64,000 bases of DNA from Anaerobacillus isosaccharinicus (GTDB lineage Bacteria > Bacillota > Bacilli > Bacillales > Anaerobacillaceae): NCBI RefSeq assembly GCF_001866075.3, contig NZ_CP063356.1, forward strand, positions 1,974,164 to 2,038,163. The letters are read 5' to 3'. Each line of letters starts with the position of its first letter. Position 1 is the stretch's first letter. The position numbers were made by a program, and so were the translations under genes. The notes beneath the pieces are model-generated. The model was not told the origin of the DNA. It saw only the letters and a program-made list of their open reading frames with translations, and ran no database searches. Positions 38,354 through 51,498 of the stretch are shown piece by piece.

Positions 38354-39409
38354 ATGAATAAACCATCCATTTATGGATTAACATTAGAGGAATTAACAGC
38401 TTGGTTATTGAAATTTGGACACAAAAAGGGTCGAACATTACAAGTGTGGGATTGGCTTTATGGAAAAAGAGTCACAGATTTTTCTGAAATGGTTGATGTT
38501 CATGAGAGTTGCATCAAACTATTAGAGGATCATTTTTCAATCCATACAATGACAGAACATATTAAACAAGAAGCTTCAGACGGAACAATTAAGTTCTTGT
38601 TTAAACTTCATGATGGTAATTTGATTGAAACAGTTTTGATGAGACAAAAATATGGTCTATCAGTTTGTGTAACGACGCAAGTAGGCTGTAATATAGGTTG
38701 CAGCTTTTGTGCGAGTGGCTTACTAACGAAAACCCGCGATTTAACTAGTGGTGAAATTGTTGAGCAGATTATGATGGTACAACACGACCTCGATAAGAAG
38801 GGGGCGGGAGGAAAAGTAACTCATGTTGTTGTCATGGGAATTGGCGAACCATTCGATAATTTTAATAACATGGTGAGCTTTTTGCAAATTATTAAAGATC
38901 AAAAAGGCCTTGAAATTGCACCGAAGAATATTACTGTTTCAACAAGTGGCTTGTCAGAAAAGATTTATGAGTTTACGGATCTAAACTTACAGGTCCATTT
39001 AGCGATTTCGTTGCATGCCCCAAATAATGAGCTTCGCACAAAAATAATGAAGATTAATAAAGCGATTCCATTAGAAAAATTAATGGATGCAATGGACTAC
39101 TATATCGATAAAACAAATCGCCGTGTCATGTTAGAGTATATCATGTTAAAAGGAATTAATGATCAAGAACAACAAGCGCTAGAGCTTGCGGAGCTGATCG
39201 GGGATCGTGGCAAGAAAGTCTCTGTTAACTTAATTCCATATAATCCCGTCGATGAACATGATCAATACCAGAGAAGCTTAGAAGACGATGTATTCAATTT
39301 TCATACGATCTTAAGGGATAAAGGCATCAACTCCAGTATTCGTCAAGAACATGGGACGGATATTGACGCCGCTTGCGGCCAATTGAGAAGTAAGCAAATT
39401 AAGAAATAA
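38354..39409 (+). CDS. rlmN: RlmN/Cfr-family radical SAM RNA methyltransferase
   Basis: 351 residues. The radical-SAM motif is CNIGCSFC (C112, C116, C119 in [12 protein letters not shown]), and the mechanistic C-terminal cysteine is C341 in DAACGQL. Other family segments: [55 protein letters not shown] and LIPYNPV. RlmN makes m2A2503 in 23S rRNA and m2A37 in tRNA; Cfr methylates C8 and gives antibiotic resistance. The [14 protein letters not shown] variant differs from the usual TFCASTLGGLKR and from Cfr, and the locus is not the yloM cluster, so this may be a second RlmN-type paralogue. Confidence 0.88.
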   Translation: MNKPSIYGLTLEELTAWLLKFGHKKGRTLQVWDWLYGKRVTDFSEMVDVHESCIKLLEDHFSIHTMTEHIKQEASDGTIKFLFKLHDGNLIETVLMRQKYGLSVCVTTQVGCNIGCSFCASGLLTKTRDLTSGEIVEQIMMVQHDLDKKGAGGKVTHVVVMGIGEPFDNFNNMVSFLQIIKDQKGLEIAPKNITVSTSGLSEKIYEFTDLNLQVHLAISLHAPNNELRTKIMKINKAIPLEKLMDAMDYYIDKTNRRVMLEYIMLKGINDQEQQALELAELIGDRGKKVSVNLIPYNPVDEHDQYQRSLEDDVFNFHTILRDKGINSSIRQEHGTDIDAACGQLRSKQIKK

Positions 39410-39440
39410 ATTAGTTTGATTTAAAATAATAATTTTTGAA

Positions 39441-39479
39441 AAGCGATTGCTCTTTAATAAGGGCGGTCGCTTTTTTTTA
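39441..39479 (+). terminator. Terminator after rlmN-like gene
   Basis: AAGCGATTGC pairs with GCGGTCGCTT (two G-T pairs), then TTTTTT. Confidence 0.85.
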
Positions 39480-39610
39480 TAAAAGTAAAAAAAAAAAGCT
39501 TAAATAAGTCAGAATTTTCTGTCTTCAGTAGTATCAAGAGAACTACTTTGTCCATATATTAATAACAAGAACTATAAAACTCCTGAAAAATGAGAGAGGA
39601 GTGACTAAGT

Positions 39611-40006
39611 ATGGATAATAGGATAATTTATGGAATTGCAATGCTGTTTAGCCTTGTTATTTATCTCTTTTTTATTATGCCACTCGATTTTTCGCAAGTA
39701 CTTCAATATACTATCCTTATGAAAATGGGACTTCTAATTGTTATAACAATATTTCCGCTAGTTTTGGCCAGGTTATACATTTCTAGAGGAACTTTTGCTT
39801 TCTTATTTGCGGTTCCATTTCATATTGTAGGTTTAATTTTTCTCTATCGCGAATTTTATACAGATGATCAAATGACGATGTTTGACTATTCGTTCACTGA
39901 TAGTCCAGGCTCCTTAGCAGGTTTAGAAAACTTTCTTCTTTACATTTTCATCAGCTTGCTTGGAATCGTGTTATCACTGGTGTTTTTTAATATGAAAAAG
40001 GACTAG
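39611..40006 (+). CDS. Small membrane protein, unknown function
   Basis: 131 residues after GAGAGGAGTG. Four hydrophobic spans (about 4-24, 35-57, 63-80, 107-127) with a polar loop around residues 84-105 (FYTDDQMTMFDYSFTDSPG). It resembles generic small integral proteins of Bacillaceae. No family recognised. A 52-bp-period array follows its stop directly. Confidence 0.6.
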   Translation: MDNRIIYGIAMLFSLVIYLFFIMPLDFSQVLQYTILMKMGLLIVITIFPLVLARLYISRGTFAFLFAVPFHIVGLIFLYREFYTDDQMTMFDYSFTDSPGSLAGLENFLLYIFISLLGIVLSLVFFNMKKD

Positions 40007-40042
40007 AACCATTACGGCCATATAAGCTAACAGAAATCATGA

Positions 40043-40362
40043 CAATGTATCCCCAAAGGCAATGAATCAGAATTAGGGTAACTAATAGTCGTGAATGGTT
40101 CCCCAAAGGCAATGAATGTCAGAATTAGGGTAACTAATAGGCATGAATAGTTCCCCAAAAGCAATGAATATCAGAATTAGGGTAGCTAATAGTCGTGAAG
40201 GGTTCCCCAAAAGCAAAGAATGTCAGAATTAGGGTAGCTAATAGGCGTGAATAGTTCCCCAAAGGCAATGAATGTCAGAATTAGGGTAACTAATAGGCAT
40301 GAATAGTTCCCCAAAAGGCAATGGATATCAGAATTAGGGTAACTAATACGCCTAAATAGTTG
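40043..40362. repeat. Intergenic tandem array, 52-bp period, six copies
   Basis: CCCCAAA begins units at 40051, 40101, 40153, 40205, 40257 and 40309. The first interval is 50 because of a two-base deletion, the rest exactly 52. Units contain GTTCCCC, GTCAGAATTAGGGTAACTAATA and (G)GCATGAAT. GTTcCCC/GGGtAAC form an imperfect inverted repeat. It fills the space between convergent genes. Confidence 0.93.
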
Positions 40363-40372
40363 TCCTGCTCTC

Positions 40373-41626
40373 TTAATTCATTAAAGGCGACAAAGCCTTT
40401 GTTTCATCAAGATGGATAAATGCGTCATACCGTTCAGATAAGCGTGATGGAACATAATTTCCATGGTGTTCAAATTCAGGATGATAAACGACACCAATGG
40501 CTCTGTGCCCAATAATATCACGAAATAAGTTTTGATTTTCTTCAGTAAAAATTAGAAACTTATCAAATGCTCCAGCTTGGTGTACTACATTCTCCCAACT
40601 TCCTATTACTGCCTTTGGGACGGTCATCACTTCAGGGATTGTGCCCCATTTTTTAGCAGCAATGACGGTACCATGATGTGTTCCAAAGCCTATTGAATAA
40701 ATATTTTTATGTCCGTATTGCTCCCGAGTAAGTTGGCCTACATTTACCATTCCTTCACTAGCCATATCAGTAGCCCTTGCATCACCAATATGAGTATTAT
40801 GTTCCCAAATAACCCCTTGAGATTCAGAGCCGTAATAATTTCCAATATAGTGAAGCGCTTCAGCCATATGCCGATCTCGAATGTTCCAAGACTCATTATC
40901 GTTGGTCACCATCGTATGATAATAGTGCTCAGCATTGCTTGCGGCAATCGCATTAATTTTTAAGTTTAGGGATGCTTCAGGGTCGTTATCATAAGTCTTT
41001 TTATTTTGCTGTATCGATTGGAGTAGTTCCATGATTTCACTCATACAATCTTCTCCGTAAAAAGCAGCCGATATTCCGTATTGCTCTGGTTTACGATGAA
41101 ACGGTTCAAAGCACTCAATTGCATTCAATGCTTTTTCTAGATCTGGAGATTTAACTTCCTCTAAGTAATTAACGATGGCATCCATTGACTCCCATAAGCT
41201 ATACACATCAAGGCCGTAAAAGCCAACTTTTCTGTCTCGGTGTCGGTTGTAAGTATGCAACCAGTCAATAAGATCAGTCATTTCATGATTTGCCCACATC
41301 CAACTAGGCCATCTATGAAAGGATTTCTTTAAGACATCTTCAGCATTTTTATACTCAGGTGCTATTCCTTTAATATACCGATTTACTTCATAACAAGCAG
41401 GCCAATCACCTTCAACAGCTATAAAGGTGAAGCTGTGCTCTTCAATAAGCTTTTTTGTAATCTCTGCACGTACTGTATAAAATTCTGAAGTTCCATGACT
41501 TGCTTCTCCAAGTAAAGCATATTTTGCCTTGCCGGCAGCTTTAATTAAAGGTTGTAAATCGGTTTTGTTAGACAATGGAATTGCATTTTTAGCGATTTGG
41601 TCTATTATTTGTTCGGTCTTAATCAT
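40373..41626 (-). CDS. Erythromycin esterase family protein
   Basis: 417 residues on the minus strand; ATG after GAGGTGA. ALLGEASHGTSEFYTVRAEITKKLIEE carries the active-site Glu/His of the Ere family, with FIAVEGDWPACYEVNRYI, WMWANHEMTDLIDWLHTYN, VIWEHNTHIGDARA and GYLE-type motifs. Ere enzymes hydrolyse macrolide lactones, but chromosomal members in Bacillus (e.g. YbfO, BcR136) mostly have no known substrate. Length is standard and the catalytic residues are present. Confidence 0.88.
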   Translation of the reverse strand: MIKTEQIIDQIAKNAIPLSNKTDLQPLIKAAGKAKYALLGEASHGTSEFYTVRAEITKKLIEEHSFTFIAVEGDWPACYEVNRYIKGIAPEYKNAEDVLKKSFHRWPSWMWANHEMTDLIDWLHTYNRHRDRKVGFYGLDVYSLWESMDAIVNYLEEVKSPDLEKALNAIECFEPFHRKPEQYGISAAFYGEDCMSEIMELLQSIQQNKKTYDNDPEASLNLKINAIAASNAEHYYHTMVTNDNESWNIRDRHMAEALHYIGNYYGSESQGVIWEHNTHIGDARATDMASEGMVNVGQLTREQYGHKNIYSIGFGTHHGTVIAAKKWGTIPEVMTVPKAVIGSWENVVHQAGAFDKFLIFTEENQNLFRDIIGHRAIGVVYHPEFEHHGNYVPSRLSERYDAFIHLDETKALSPLMN

Positions 41627-41780
41627 GAAATCACCTCATGTTTTTTCTTAGTATGAGCAAATAAAAACTAAATAAATTCTCCAACAGTTTCCTACGTGTC
41701 GATTAAAATGCCGTTGTATAGTTTGTGAAATTTTTCGAGAAAATAAAACAGAAAGAAATCATACTAAAGGCGGGAAAATA

Positions 41781-41897
41781 ATGACACAATCAAAATCACA
41801 AGAAGACCGACAATTTCGAGCACGAAAAGAAGCTCAAAACCCCCATGGTAAAGTGAAGTCATTAAAACGATTAGCAAAGGAAGCTAAGAAAGACTAG
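41781..41897 (+). CDS. Small basic protein, DUF6254-like
   Basis: 38 residues: MTQSKSQEDRQFRARKEAQN, then PHGKVKSLKRLAKEAKKD. The ATG has AAAGGCGGG upstream. The MTQSK...R.A..PHGKVKSLK pattern agrees with the tiny DUF6254 family of Bacillaceae, function unknown. A terminator follows five bases after the stop, which supports expression. Confidence 0.7.
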   Translation: MTQSKSQEDRQFRARKEAQNPHGKVKSLKRLAKEAKKD

Positions 41898-41902
41898 ATA
41901 TC

Positions 41903-41940
41903 AAGACCTACCTGTGAGTGCTGGTAGGTCTTCTACTTTT
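41903..41940 (+). terminator. Terminator after the small basic protein gene
   Basis: AAGACCTACC/GGTAGGTCTT arms around a ten-base loop, then CTACTTTT. Confidence 0.85.
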
Positions 41941-42024
41941 CAGGAACCAATAGGAGCATTCATACATAATATTCCTAGCTATCCACAAGCTAATAAAATC
42001 TTAAGTTAGGTAGGTGGATTTTTT

Positions 42025-43431
42025 ATGGAAGCAAGCTGGTTATCAATCATTCCTTTTTTAGTCGTCATTCCAATTGCCATTTTTACAAAAGAAGTTCTAC
42101 CAGGGTTAATAGCTGGATTAATTGTGGGGGCATATTTAATTTCACCTTCGTTTCTTGGTGGAATCCAAACGTTTCTCTTTTATGTCGTTCAGGCATTAGT
42201 TGATGAAAATAATATTCAAATAGTTGTATTCCTTTATTCATTCGCAGGTTTGGTAGGCATGATTAAAGTAACCGGAGGGATCAAGGGGTTTGTTGAAAAG
42301 GCCGCTGAGAAAATTACGACAAAAAAGCAAGCCCTTACGATTACCTATGTTTCCACAATCGGTACCTTCATCGCACCGACATTTCGCTTTGTTACGATAA
42401 CACCGATTATGAAGGCATTATTGAAGAAAGTACCGATGTCTACGAAGGAACTTGGGTTTGTGATTGAGTCTACGGCAACGCCGCTCATTGTTTTGATCCC
42501 AGTTGCGACTGCTTTTGTTGGATATATGGTATCAGTCATCCAAATTTCAGTTGAAAATGTAGGCGGCCAATTTGAACCGTACTCGCTATTTATTCAAAGT
42601 ATTCCGTTTAACTTTTTTGCCATTACAATAATCTTAGTAGGGATATACTTAAGTTTTTTTCATCCATCACATACAGATGCACCAACAGAAATTGAAGAAG
42701 ATGGGAAGGAAGACGAAGACTGGCATGACTGTCATCCAGCAGTATCTCACGATTTGCCAACAAAGCCATGGAATCTAATTGTCCCAATCATAATCGTTAT
42801 TAGCATGACACTATTTTTGACTTGGTGGGACGGTGCTGTGCAAGGCTTCTCATTTTTTGAAGCTTTTATTAATGCAAATGTATTACAAGCCATGGTTGTA
42901 GCTTTGTTAATTACCGTATTTTTCTCAATTGCTTTTTATCTTTTTCAACGATTTACGCTATCAGGGTTAATTAACAGCTTTATTACTGGTGGGAACGACT
43001 TAATGTCGGTTATTGTGTTACTATCTGTTGTTTGGGGGTTGTCCTCGGTAACAGATGATTTAGGGTTCACTGGCTTTATTACTGCTCATACAGATTGGAT
43101 CCCGACGATGTTTATTACACCATTAATGTTTGCCTTTGGTGCACTTGTTTCATACTTTATTGGTTCAGCTTGGGGAACGTGGGGGATTTTAATGCCTTTA
43201 GGTGTATCATTATCGCTAGCGGGTGATGTTTCATTGCCACTTATTATTGGTGCGGTTTTTGCAAGTGGATCGTTCGGAGCCTTTGCATCTCCTTTAAGTG
43301 ATGACACAAACACCATTGCGAAAATATTAGGCTTGTCTGTTATGGATTACGCTCGTTTTAAATTGAAACCTGCACTCATTGCAGCAGGAATCACTATTGT
43401 CCTGTATACTGGCGTTTCGTTTTTGATGTGA
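42025..43431 (+). CDS. NhaC-family Na+/H+ antiporter-like transporter
   Basis: 468 residues after TAGGTAGGTGG. About eleven spans in two halves. Seen: the N-terminal half with FPLVVIPIAIFTKEVLPGLIAGLIVGAYLI-like helices, AAEKITTKKQALTITYVSTIGTFIAPTFRFVTITPIMKAL, a charged hydrophilic loop (EIEEDGKEDEDWHDCHP), and the C-terminal ITPLMFAFGALVSYFIGSAWGTWGILMPLGVSLSLA and SPLSDDTNTIAK motif with conserved acidic pair. NhaC-family members include Na+/H+ and substrate antiporters. It lies just upstream of hut, so an amino acid substrate is possible. Confidence 0.85.
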   Translation: MEASWLSIIPFLVVIPIAIFTKEVLPGLIAGLIVGAYLISPSFLGGIQTFLFYVVQALVDENNIQIVVFLYSFAGLVGMIKVTGGIKGFVEKAAEKITTKKQALTITYVSTIGTFIAPTFRFVTITPIMKALLKKVPMSTKELGFVIESTATPLIVLIPVATAFVGYMVSVIQISVENVGGQFEPYSLFIQSIPFNFFAITIILVGIYLSFFHPSHTDAPTEIEEDGKEDEDWHDCHPAVSHDLPTKPWNLIVPIIIVISMTLFLTWWDGAVQGFSFFEAFINANVLQAMVVALLITVFFSIAFYLFQRFTLSGLINSFITGGNDLMSVIVLLSVVWGLSSVTDDLGFTGFITAHTDWIPTMFITPLMFAFGALVSYFIGSAWGTWGILMPLGVSLSLAGDVSLPLIIGAVFASGSFGAFASPLSDDTNTIAKILGLSVMDYARFKLKPALIAAGITIVLYTGVSFLM

Positions 43432-43449
43432 GAAAAAAACTAACTGGGA

Positions 43450-43632
43450 TATAAGTCAAATTAGCTAACTTATAAGGCGACTAACCAAGTTTTTAGTCAA
43501 TTCGTTAAAAATATTAGCCAAATTAACTAATTTATTGAATGTAGTATAAGTCGAACTAACCGAAATATAAGCCAAAACAACTAACGTATAAGCCAAACTA
43601 ACCAAATTATAAGCGAAACTTACAATTGTCCG
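43450..43632. repeat. Degenerate 21-bp-period array
   Basis: About eight units of the form TATAAGYCRAACTAACYAAAT, most 21 bases apart (e.g. consecutive ones ending 43632), with one unit truncated to 12 bases near 43535. It fills the space between the NhaC-type gene and the hut promoter. Confidence 0.8.
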
Positions 43633-43660
43633 ATATATGGCAAATAGTACGAATATTCAA

Positions 43661-43689
43661 TTGACTTTCCACTATGAAGCGCTTACAAT
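43661..43689 (+). promoter_or_regulatory. hut operon sigma-A promoter with cre-like operator
   Basis: TTGACT (43661-43666), a 17-base spacer and TACAAT (43684-43689). ATGAAGCGCTTACA inside the spacer and -10 is a cre-like site lacking one base of the ideal. Catabolite repression by CcpA at hut fits this placement. Confidence 0.7.
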
Positions 43690-43754
43690 TAGTGTAAAGT
43701 TATTAGTTATTTAGACAATTAGACACTTTAGACTAATGAGAGAGTTGTTACAAT

Positions 43755-44204
43755 ATGACATCATTTAGTAAAGACCGCCGTATAGGACGATTAGCTATTT
43801 TGCTTTTACTTAGTGAGGACAATAAAAGCGAACAGCAGGAATTATTAGATCAATTTGGCTGGCAAGGCTGTACTGGAAAAGTTGGTTCAATGGAAGCCCA
43901 CAAAGTTGTGGCGGCAATTGAAACAACCGCGAAGAAAAATGGCGTCATTAAATCGGATATTTATCGCGAATCTCATGCGCTCTACCACGCCATAATGGAA
44001 GCTTTAAGTGGTGTGACAAGGGGGCAAGTACAAATCGGTTCTGTTCTCCGTACAGTAGGATTGAGCTTTTCGATTCTTCGTGGCAATCCATACGAAAGTG
44101 AAGAAGAAGGAGATTGGCTAGCTGTCTGTCTTTACGGAACTATAGGTGCACCTGTTAAAGGTTCAGAACATGAAACAATTGGGTTAGGGATTAATCATAT
44201 TTAG
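43755..44204 (+). CDS. hutP: Hut operon positive regulator HutP
   Basis: 149 residues, standard length. HutP binds its RNA as a hexamer with L-histidine and Mg2+ and prevents termination upstream of hutH. Seen: [41 protein letters not shown] and the C-terminal [55 protein letters not shown] and AIGLGINHI-type segment with the conserved histidine. Sits 55 bases upstream of its terminator target. Confidence 0.95.
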   Translation: MTSFSKDRRIGRLAILLLLSEDNKSEQQELLDQFGWQGCTGKVGSMEAHKVVAAIETTAKKNGVIKSDIYRESHALYHAIMEALSGVTRGQVQIGSVLRTVGLSFSILRGNPYESEEEGDWLAVCLYGTIGAPVKGSEHETIGLGINHI

Positions 44205-44206
44205 AT

Positions 44207-44320
44207 TTACTAAAATGTATAGATCGACTAACTAAATAGTATGCCCATAGTAAATTAGTTATTTAGGGGGCTATATCAGTGAAATCAACTTGATTTCCTT
44301 GATATAGCCCCTTTTGTTTT
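44207..44320 (+). promoter_or_regulatory. HutP-controlled terminator/antiterminator
   Basis: A run of TAG/NAG triplets (44203-44265) precedes a perfect stem GGGGCTATATCA/TGATATAGCCCC (44267-44311) with an internal helix AAATCAA/TTGATTT, then TTTT. HutP with histidine binds NAG triplets and should block this terminator so that hutH is read. Confidence 0.88.
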
Positions 44321-44353
44321 GTCACTTTAGTTAGGTAAAGGAGTGTAGTGATC

Positions 44354-45874
44354 ATGGTTACATTAACAGGCCAAACGTTAACGTTTTCTGAAGTAGAAAA
44401 AATTCTATTTAATGGGGAAGAAGTAGTAGCCTCAGCAGAGAGTATCGAAAAAGTCATTGCTAGTCGAAAAGCGGTTGAAAAAATTGTTGAAGGTGAAAGA
44501 GTCGTTTATGGGATCACAACAGGCTTTGGAAAATTTAGTGATGTTTACATTGATAAAGAGAATGTTGAAGCACTTCAGCTAAATCTTATTTACTCTCATG
44601 CTTGTGGTGTCGGTGACCCTTTTCCTGAAGTTGTCTCTAGAGCGATGGTTCTCCTTCGGGCTAACGCTTTACTAAAAGGTTTTTCTGGTGTTCGTCCTGT
44701 TGTTATTGAGCAGTTATTAAAATTAGTCAATTCTCATATACATCCTATCATTCCACAGCAAGGATCCTTAGGTGCCAGTGGAGACCTCGCACCTTTATCA
44801 CATCTTGCCCTAGTTTTAATTGGTGAAGGAGATGTTTATTACAAAGGTGAGAAAACAACGGCGATGAAGGCATTAACGAGTGAAGGGATCTTTCCAATTA
44901 CTTTAACTGCAAAAGAAGGATTGGCACTTATTAACGGAACACAAGCAATGACAGCAATGGGAGTAGTTGCTTACCTTGAAGCTGAAAAAATTGCACAACA
45001 ATCCGAACTGATTGCTTCGTTAACTATGGAAGGTCTAAAAGGGATCATCGATGCTTTTGATGAGGATATACACCTGGCTCGAGGCTATCAAGAACAAGTT
45101 GACGTAGCCAAACGAATTCGGACCTATTTAGCAGACAGCCAATTGACAACGAGACAAGGGGAAATACGAGTTCAAGACGCTTATTCACTTCGTTGCATTC
45201 CCCAGGTCCACGGGGCAACGTGGCAAACATTAAATTACGTAAAAGAAAAACTTGAAATAGAAATGAATGCGGCAACTGATAATCCATTAATTTTTGATCA
45301 TGGAGAAAAGGTTATTTCAGGTGGGAACTTTCACGGGCAACCAATTGCCTTTGCGATGGACTTTTTAAAAATTGCCATGGCGGAGCTTGCCAATATCTCC
45401 GAGCGAAGAATTGAACGATTAGTAAATCCACAATTAAACGATTTACCACCATTCTTAAGTCCTGAGCCTGGTCTTCAGTCAGGGGCAATGATTATGCAAT
45501 ATGTTGCGGCATCTTTAGTTTCTGAAAACAAAACATTGGCCCATCCAGCAAGTGTCGATTCGATACCTTCATCAGCGAACCAAGAAGATCATGTCAGTAT
45601 GGGGACAATAGGTTCTAGGCATGCGTACCAAATTATTACTAACGTGCGCCGAGTCCTCGCCATTGAAGCCATTTGTGCGATGCAGGCATGTGACATAAGA
45701 GGAAAAGAAAAAATGGCGACGAAAACAAAAATATTTCTTGAAGAGGGACGTAAAATTGTTCCATTTATTACAGCAGACCGAGTTTTTTCAAAAGATATTG
45801 AAGCACTTAATACGTGGTTAAAACATGGAGTGTTTAACTTAGAAAACATTGAAATCATGACAAATAACAACTAA
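44354..45874 (+). CDS. hutH: Histidine ammonia-lyase
   Basis: 506 residues from ATG 44354, ten bases after AAAGGAG; GTG 44348 is too close. The MIO prosthetic group forms from Ala-Ser-Gly at 141-143 ([14 protein letters not shown]). Other signatures: [56 protein letters not shown]. Converts L-histidine to urocanate and ammonia, the first step of the pathway. Confidence 0.97.
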   Translation: MVTLTGQTLTFSEVEKILFNGEEVVASAESIEKVIASRKAVEKIVEGERVVYGITTGFGKFSDVYIDKENVEALQLNLIYSHACGVGDPFPEVVSRAMVLLRANALLKGFSGVRPVVIEQLLKLVNSHIHPIIPQQGSLGASGDLAPLSHLALVLIGEGDVYYKGEKTTAMKALTSEGIFPITLTAKEGLALINGTQAMTAMGVVAYLEAEKIAQQSELIASLTMEGLKGIIDAFDEDIHLARGYQEQVDVAKRIRTYLADSQLTTRQGEIRVQDAYSLRCIPQVHGATWQTLNYVKEKLEIEMNAATDNPLIFDHGEKVISGGNFHGQPIAFAMDFLKIAMAELANISERRIERLVNPQLNDLPPFLSPEPGLQSGAMIMQYVAASLVSENKTLAHPASVDSIPSSANQEDHVSMGTIGSRHAYQIITNVRRVLAIEAICAMQACDIRGKEKMATKTKIFLEEGRKIVPFITADRVFSKDIEALNTWLKHGVFNLENIEIMTNNN

Positions 45875-45890
45875 AAGGGGCGAAGGGAAC

Positions 45891-49777
<3,887 letters not shown>

Positions 49778-49792
49778 AATAGGACAGAAAGA

Positions 49793-49807
49793 AGACAGGT
49801 GGAAATC
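49793..49807 (+). terminator. hut terminator, left part (split by IS insertion)
   Basis: ACAGGTGG and AAAT of the former hut terminator. The right part, CCGCCTG and seven T, lies after the element at 51545-51558. When joined they form an eight-pair stem with a four-base loop (one G-T pair). Confidence 0.8.
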
Positions 49808-49853
49808 GAGACTGCTGAAATTATAAGCATTTTAAAGTTCTCACACTGAAATT

Positions 49854-49897
49854 AAAAAGATTAGGAAGTGTTCAAATCACATTTCCTAATCTTTTTT
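49854..49897. terminator. Bidirectional terminator inside the IS left end
   Basis: AAAAAGATTAGGAA pairs with TTCCTAATCTTTTT; poly-T follows on both strands. Ends the transposase transcript and probably also any read-through from hutG. Confidence 0.88.
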
Positions 49898-49935
49898 GTA
49901 TTTTGGCTCTTTAAGAGTAAATTAATGGGCTATTA

Positions 49936-51396
49936 CTAACCCATTAACGTGATAATTCGTTTCATATTCACTACGAAGATGGTTGTTGCACTTTGTATGT
50001 GCATACCTAAGAGACCATGGGAATGACTTTTTTTAAACCCATGGCGATTCTTTAGCTCTGCGTTCTTAGCCTCGATCATATACCTATTTTTCGCTAACTC
50101 TTTGAACTCTTCTGTTTCCTGATAGAGTTGGTGTTCCTCATGAAATTTATCCTTCTTCAAAGTTACGGTATATGTTTTACTTGCAGATCCTTCTTTATAA
50201 CAGCCTTCTCTTAGTGGACATACCTTACATTTCTCAATATCAAAGTAATGGGTTTCTCGTAATACGGTTCCTTCCGTTGCGTGTTTTTTCTTCCCATGTA
50301 AAGCTTTTTTAATTGCCATATGCCCTGCTGTACATACATATCGCCCAGCATCCTTATTGTAATCAAATTCACCTGTTGCCCTTTTAGTGCCCTCTGATAC
50401 AGTTTTACTTAATTTCGATACTAACTTAATTTCTTTTTCTTTTGTATATTCAATCATATCTTTCTCAGAGTAAGCTCCGTCGCCAATGAATGCTTTCACT
50501 TCAATTCCATTTTCAATTGATTTCTCAATTAATTCTTTTGCCTGTTTTCCGTCATTCTGTTCACCTGTTGTAACAACAGCTGATGTCACAATACGCTCTG
50601 GAACCATAGCGATGTGAGTTTTGTATCCAAAAAAGGATGTGTCTGAACTCTTATGTCCAACTTTTGCATCTTTTTCTACAGTTGAATTTAAGTGTTCGAT
50701 ATCATCGTTGACAATCTCCTCTAATAAATGAGCTTTTAATCTTACGTCTTCTTTAACGTATAACTGCTCGTCCTTTTTAATGATATCTACTAATTGATTA
50801 CAATAGTTAATATGGTCAACTAATTCACTCGTACTTGGCTTAGTAGGCATTTTATCTTTATAAGTGTCGTCCTGTTTATAAACGCTCTTCCTTAACTGTT
50901 TGGACTGTTCAATCAAGATTTCAATAGGTGATTTAGAGTTAAACATACTATTTGTATGAGTGGAATCCGCAATGATTTGGTTGGATTTAATAAGCCCTTC
51001 TTTCAAGGCAATCTCAACCGTCTTTTTAATAAGTAAATTTAATAATGATTCGTCTTGTAATCGAAGTTTTCTAAATTTAGTTAAGCTTGTTGGATGAACC
51101 ATTTTATCTTCAGGTGCTACATCTAAAAAGTATTTAAATGACATATCAAACGTCGCTCTCTCAATCAAATCACGATCAGACATTGGGTACATCACCTTGA
51201 GTAATAGTAACTTAAACATCATAATTGGACATTTGGCTGTAGCGCCAAATGCCTCATTATACATATCTTTTAATTCGTCATAGATAAATTCAAAGTCAAC
51301 TAAGTTATTAAACTTCCTCAAGAAATGATTTTCTGGGATTAGTATATCGTAAAGTTCACTGTACGAACTGAGCATTAGTTCTTTTTTAGGTAGCAT
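49936..51396 (-). CDS. IS1182-family transposase
   Basis: 486 residues, apparently intact. N-terminal helical region with MFKLLLLKVMYPMSDRDLIERATFDMSFKYFLDVAPEDKMVHPTSLTKFRKLRL (DUF772-like DNA-binding), D in IIADSTHTNSMFN, the D of FIGDGAYSEKDMIEY, a Cys-rich insert (CKVCPLREGCYKE) and E in NRYMIEAKNAELKNRHGF. Matches the IS1182 family. Its end is 39 bases inside the left terminal hairpin. Confidence 0.9.
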   Translation of the reverse strand: MLPKKELMLSSYSELYDILIPENHFLRKFNNLVDFEFIYDELKDMYNEAFGATAKCPIMMFKLLLLKVMYPMSDRDLIERATFDMSFKYFLDVAPEDKMVHPTSLTKFRKLRLQDESLLNLLIKKTVEIALKEGLIKSNQIIADSTHTNSMFNSKSPIEILIEQSKQLRKSVYKQDDTYKDKMPTKPSTSELVDHINYCNQLVDIIKKDEQLYVKEDVRLKAHLLEEIVNDDIEHLNSTVEKDAKVGHKSSDTSFFGYKTHIAMVPERIVTSAVVTTGEQNDGKQAKELIEKSIENGIEVKAFIGDGAYSEKDMIEYTKEKEIKLVSKLSKTVSEGTKRATGEFDYNKDAGRYVCTAGHMAIKKALHGKKKHATEGTVLRETHYFDIEKCKVCPLREGCYKEGSASKTYTVTLKKDKFHEEHQLYQETEEFKELAKNRYMIEAKNAELKNRHGFKKSHSHGLLGMHIQSATTIFVVNMKRIITLMG

Positions 51397-51472
51397 AGTT
51401 TCACCAATTTTCTAATGATTTTCTATCTCTATAATACCATTTTTCCTTCACCAGCTAAATAATGCGTATGAA

Positions 51473-51498
51473 AAAAGGAAGAGTTTCCTCTTCCTTTT
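51473..51498. terminator. Hairpin at the IS right end
   Basis: Perfect 11-base arms AAAAGGAAGAG/CTCTTCCTTTT around TTTC. Stops entering transcription from the right and insulates the transposase promoter side. Confidence 0.85.

Noticed and set aside
43667-43683. Perfect cre at the hut promoter
   Set aside because: The site is one base shorter than the cre consensus; kept only as cre-like in the promoter entry.
49827-49856. Terminator of hut within the IS as the native hut terminator
   Set aside because: The T-tailed hairpin at 49854-49897 lies inside the element bounded by inverted repeats, so it belongs to the IS. The original terminator is the split one.
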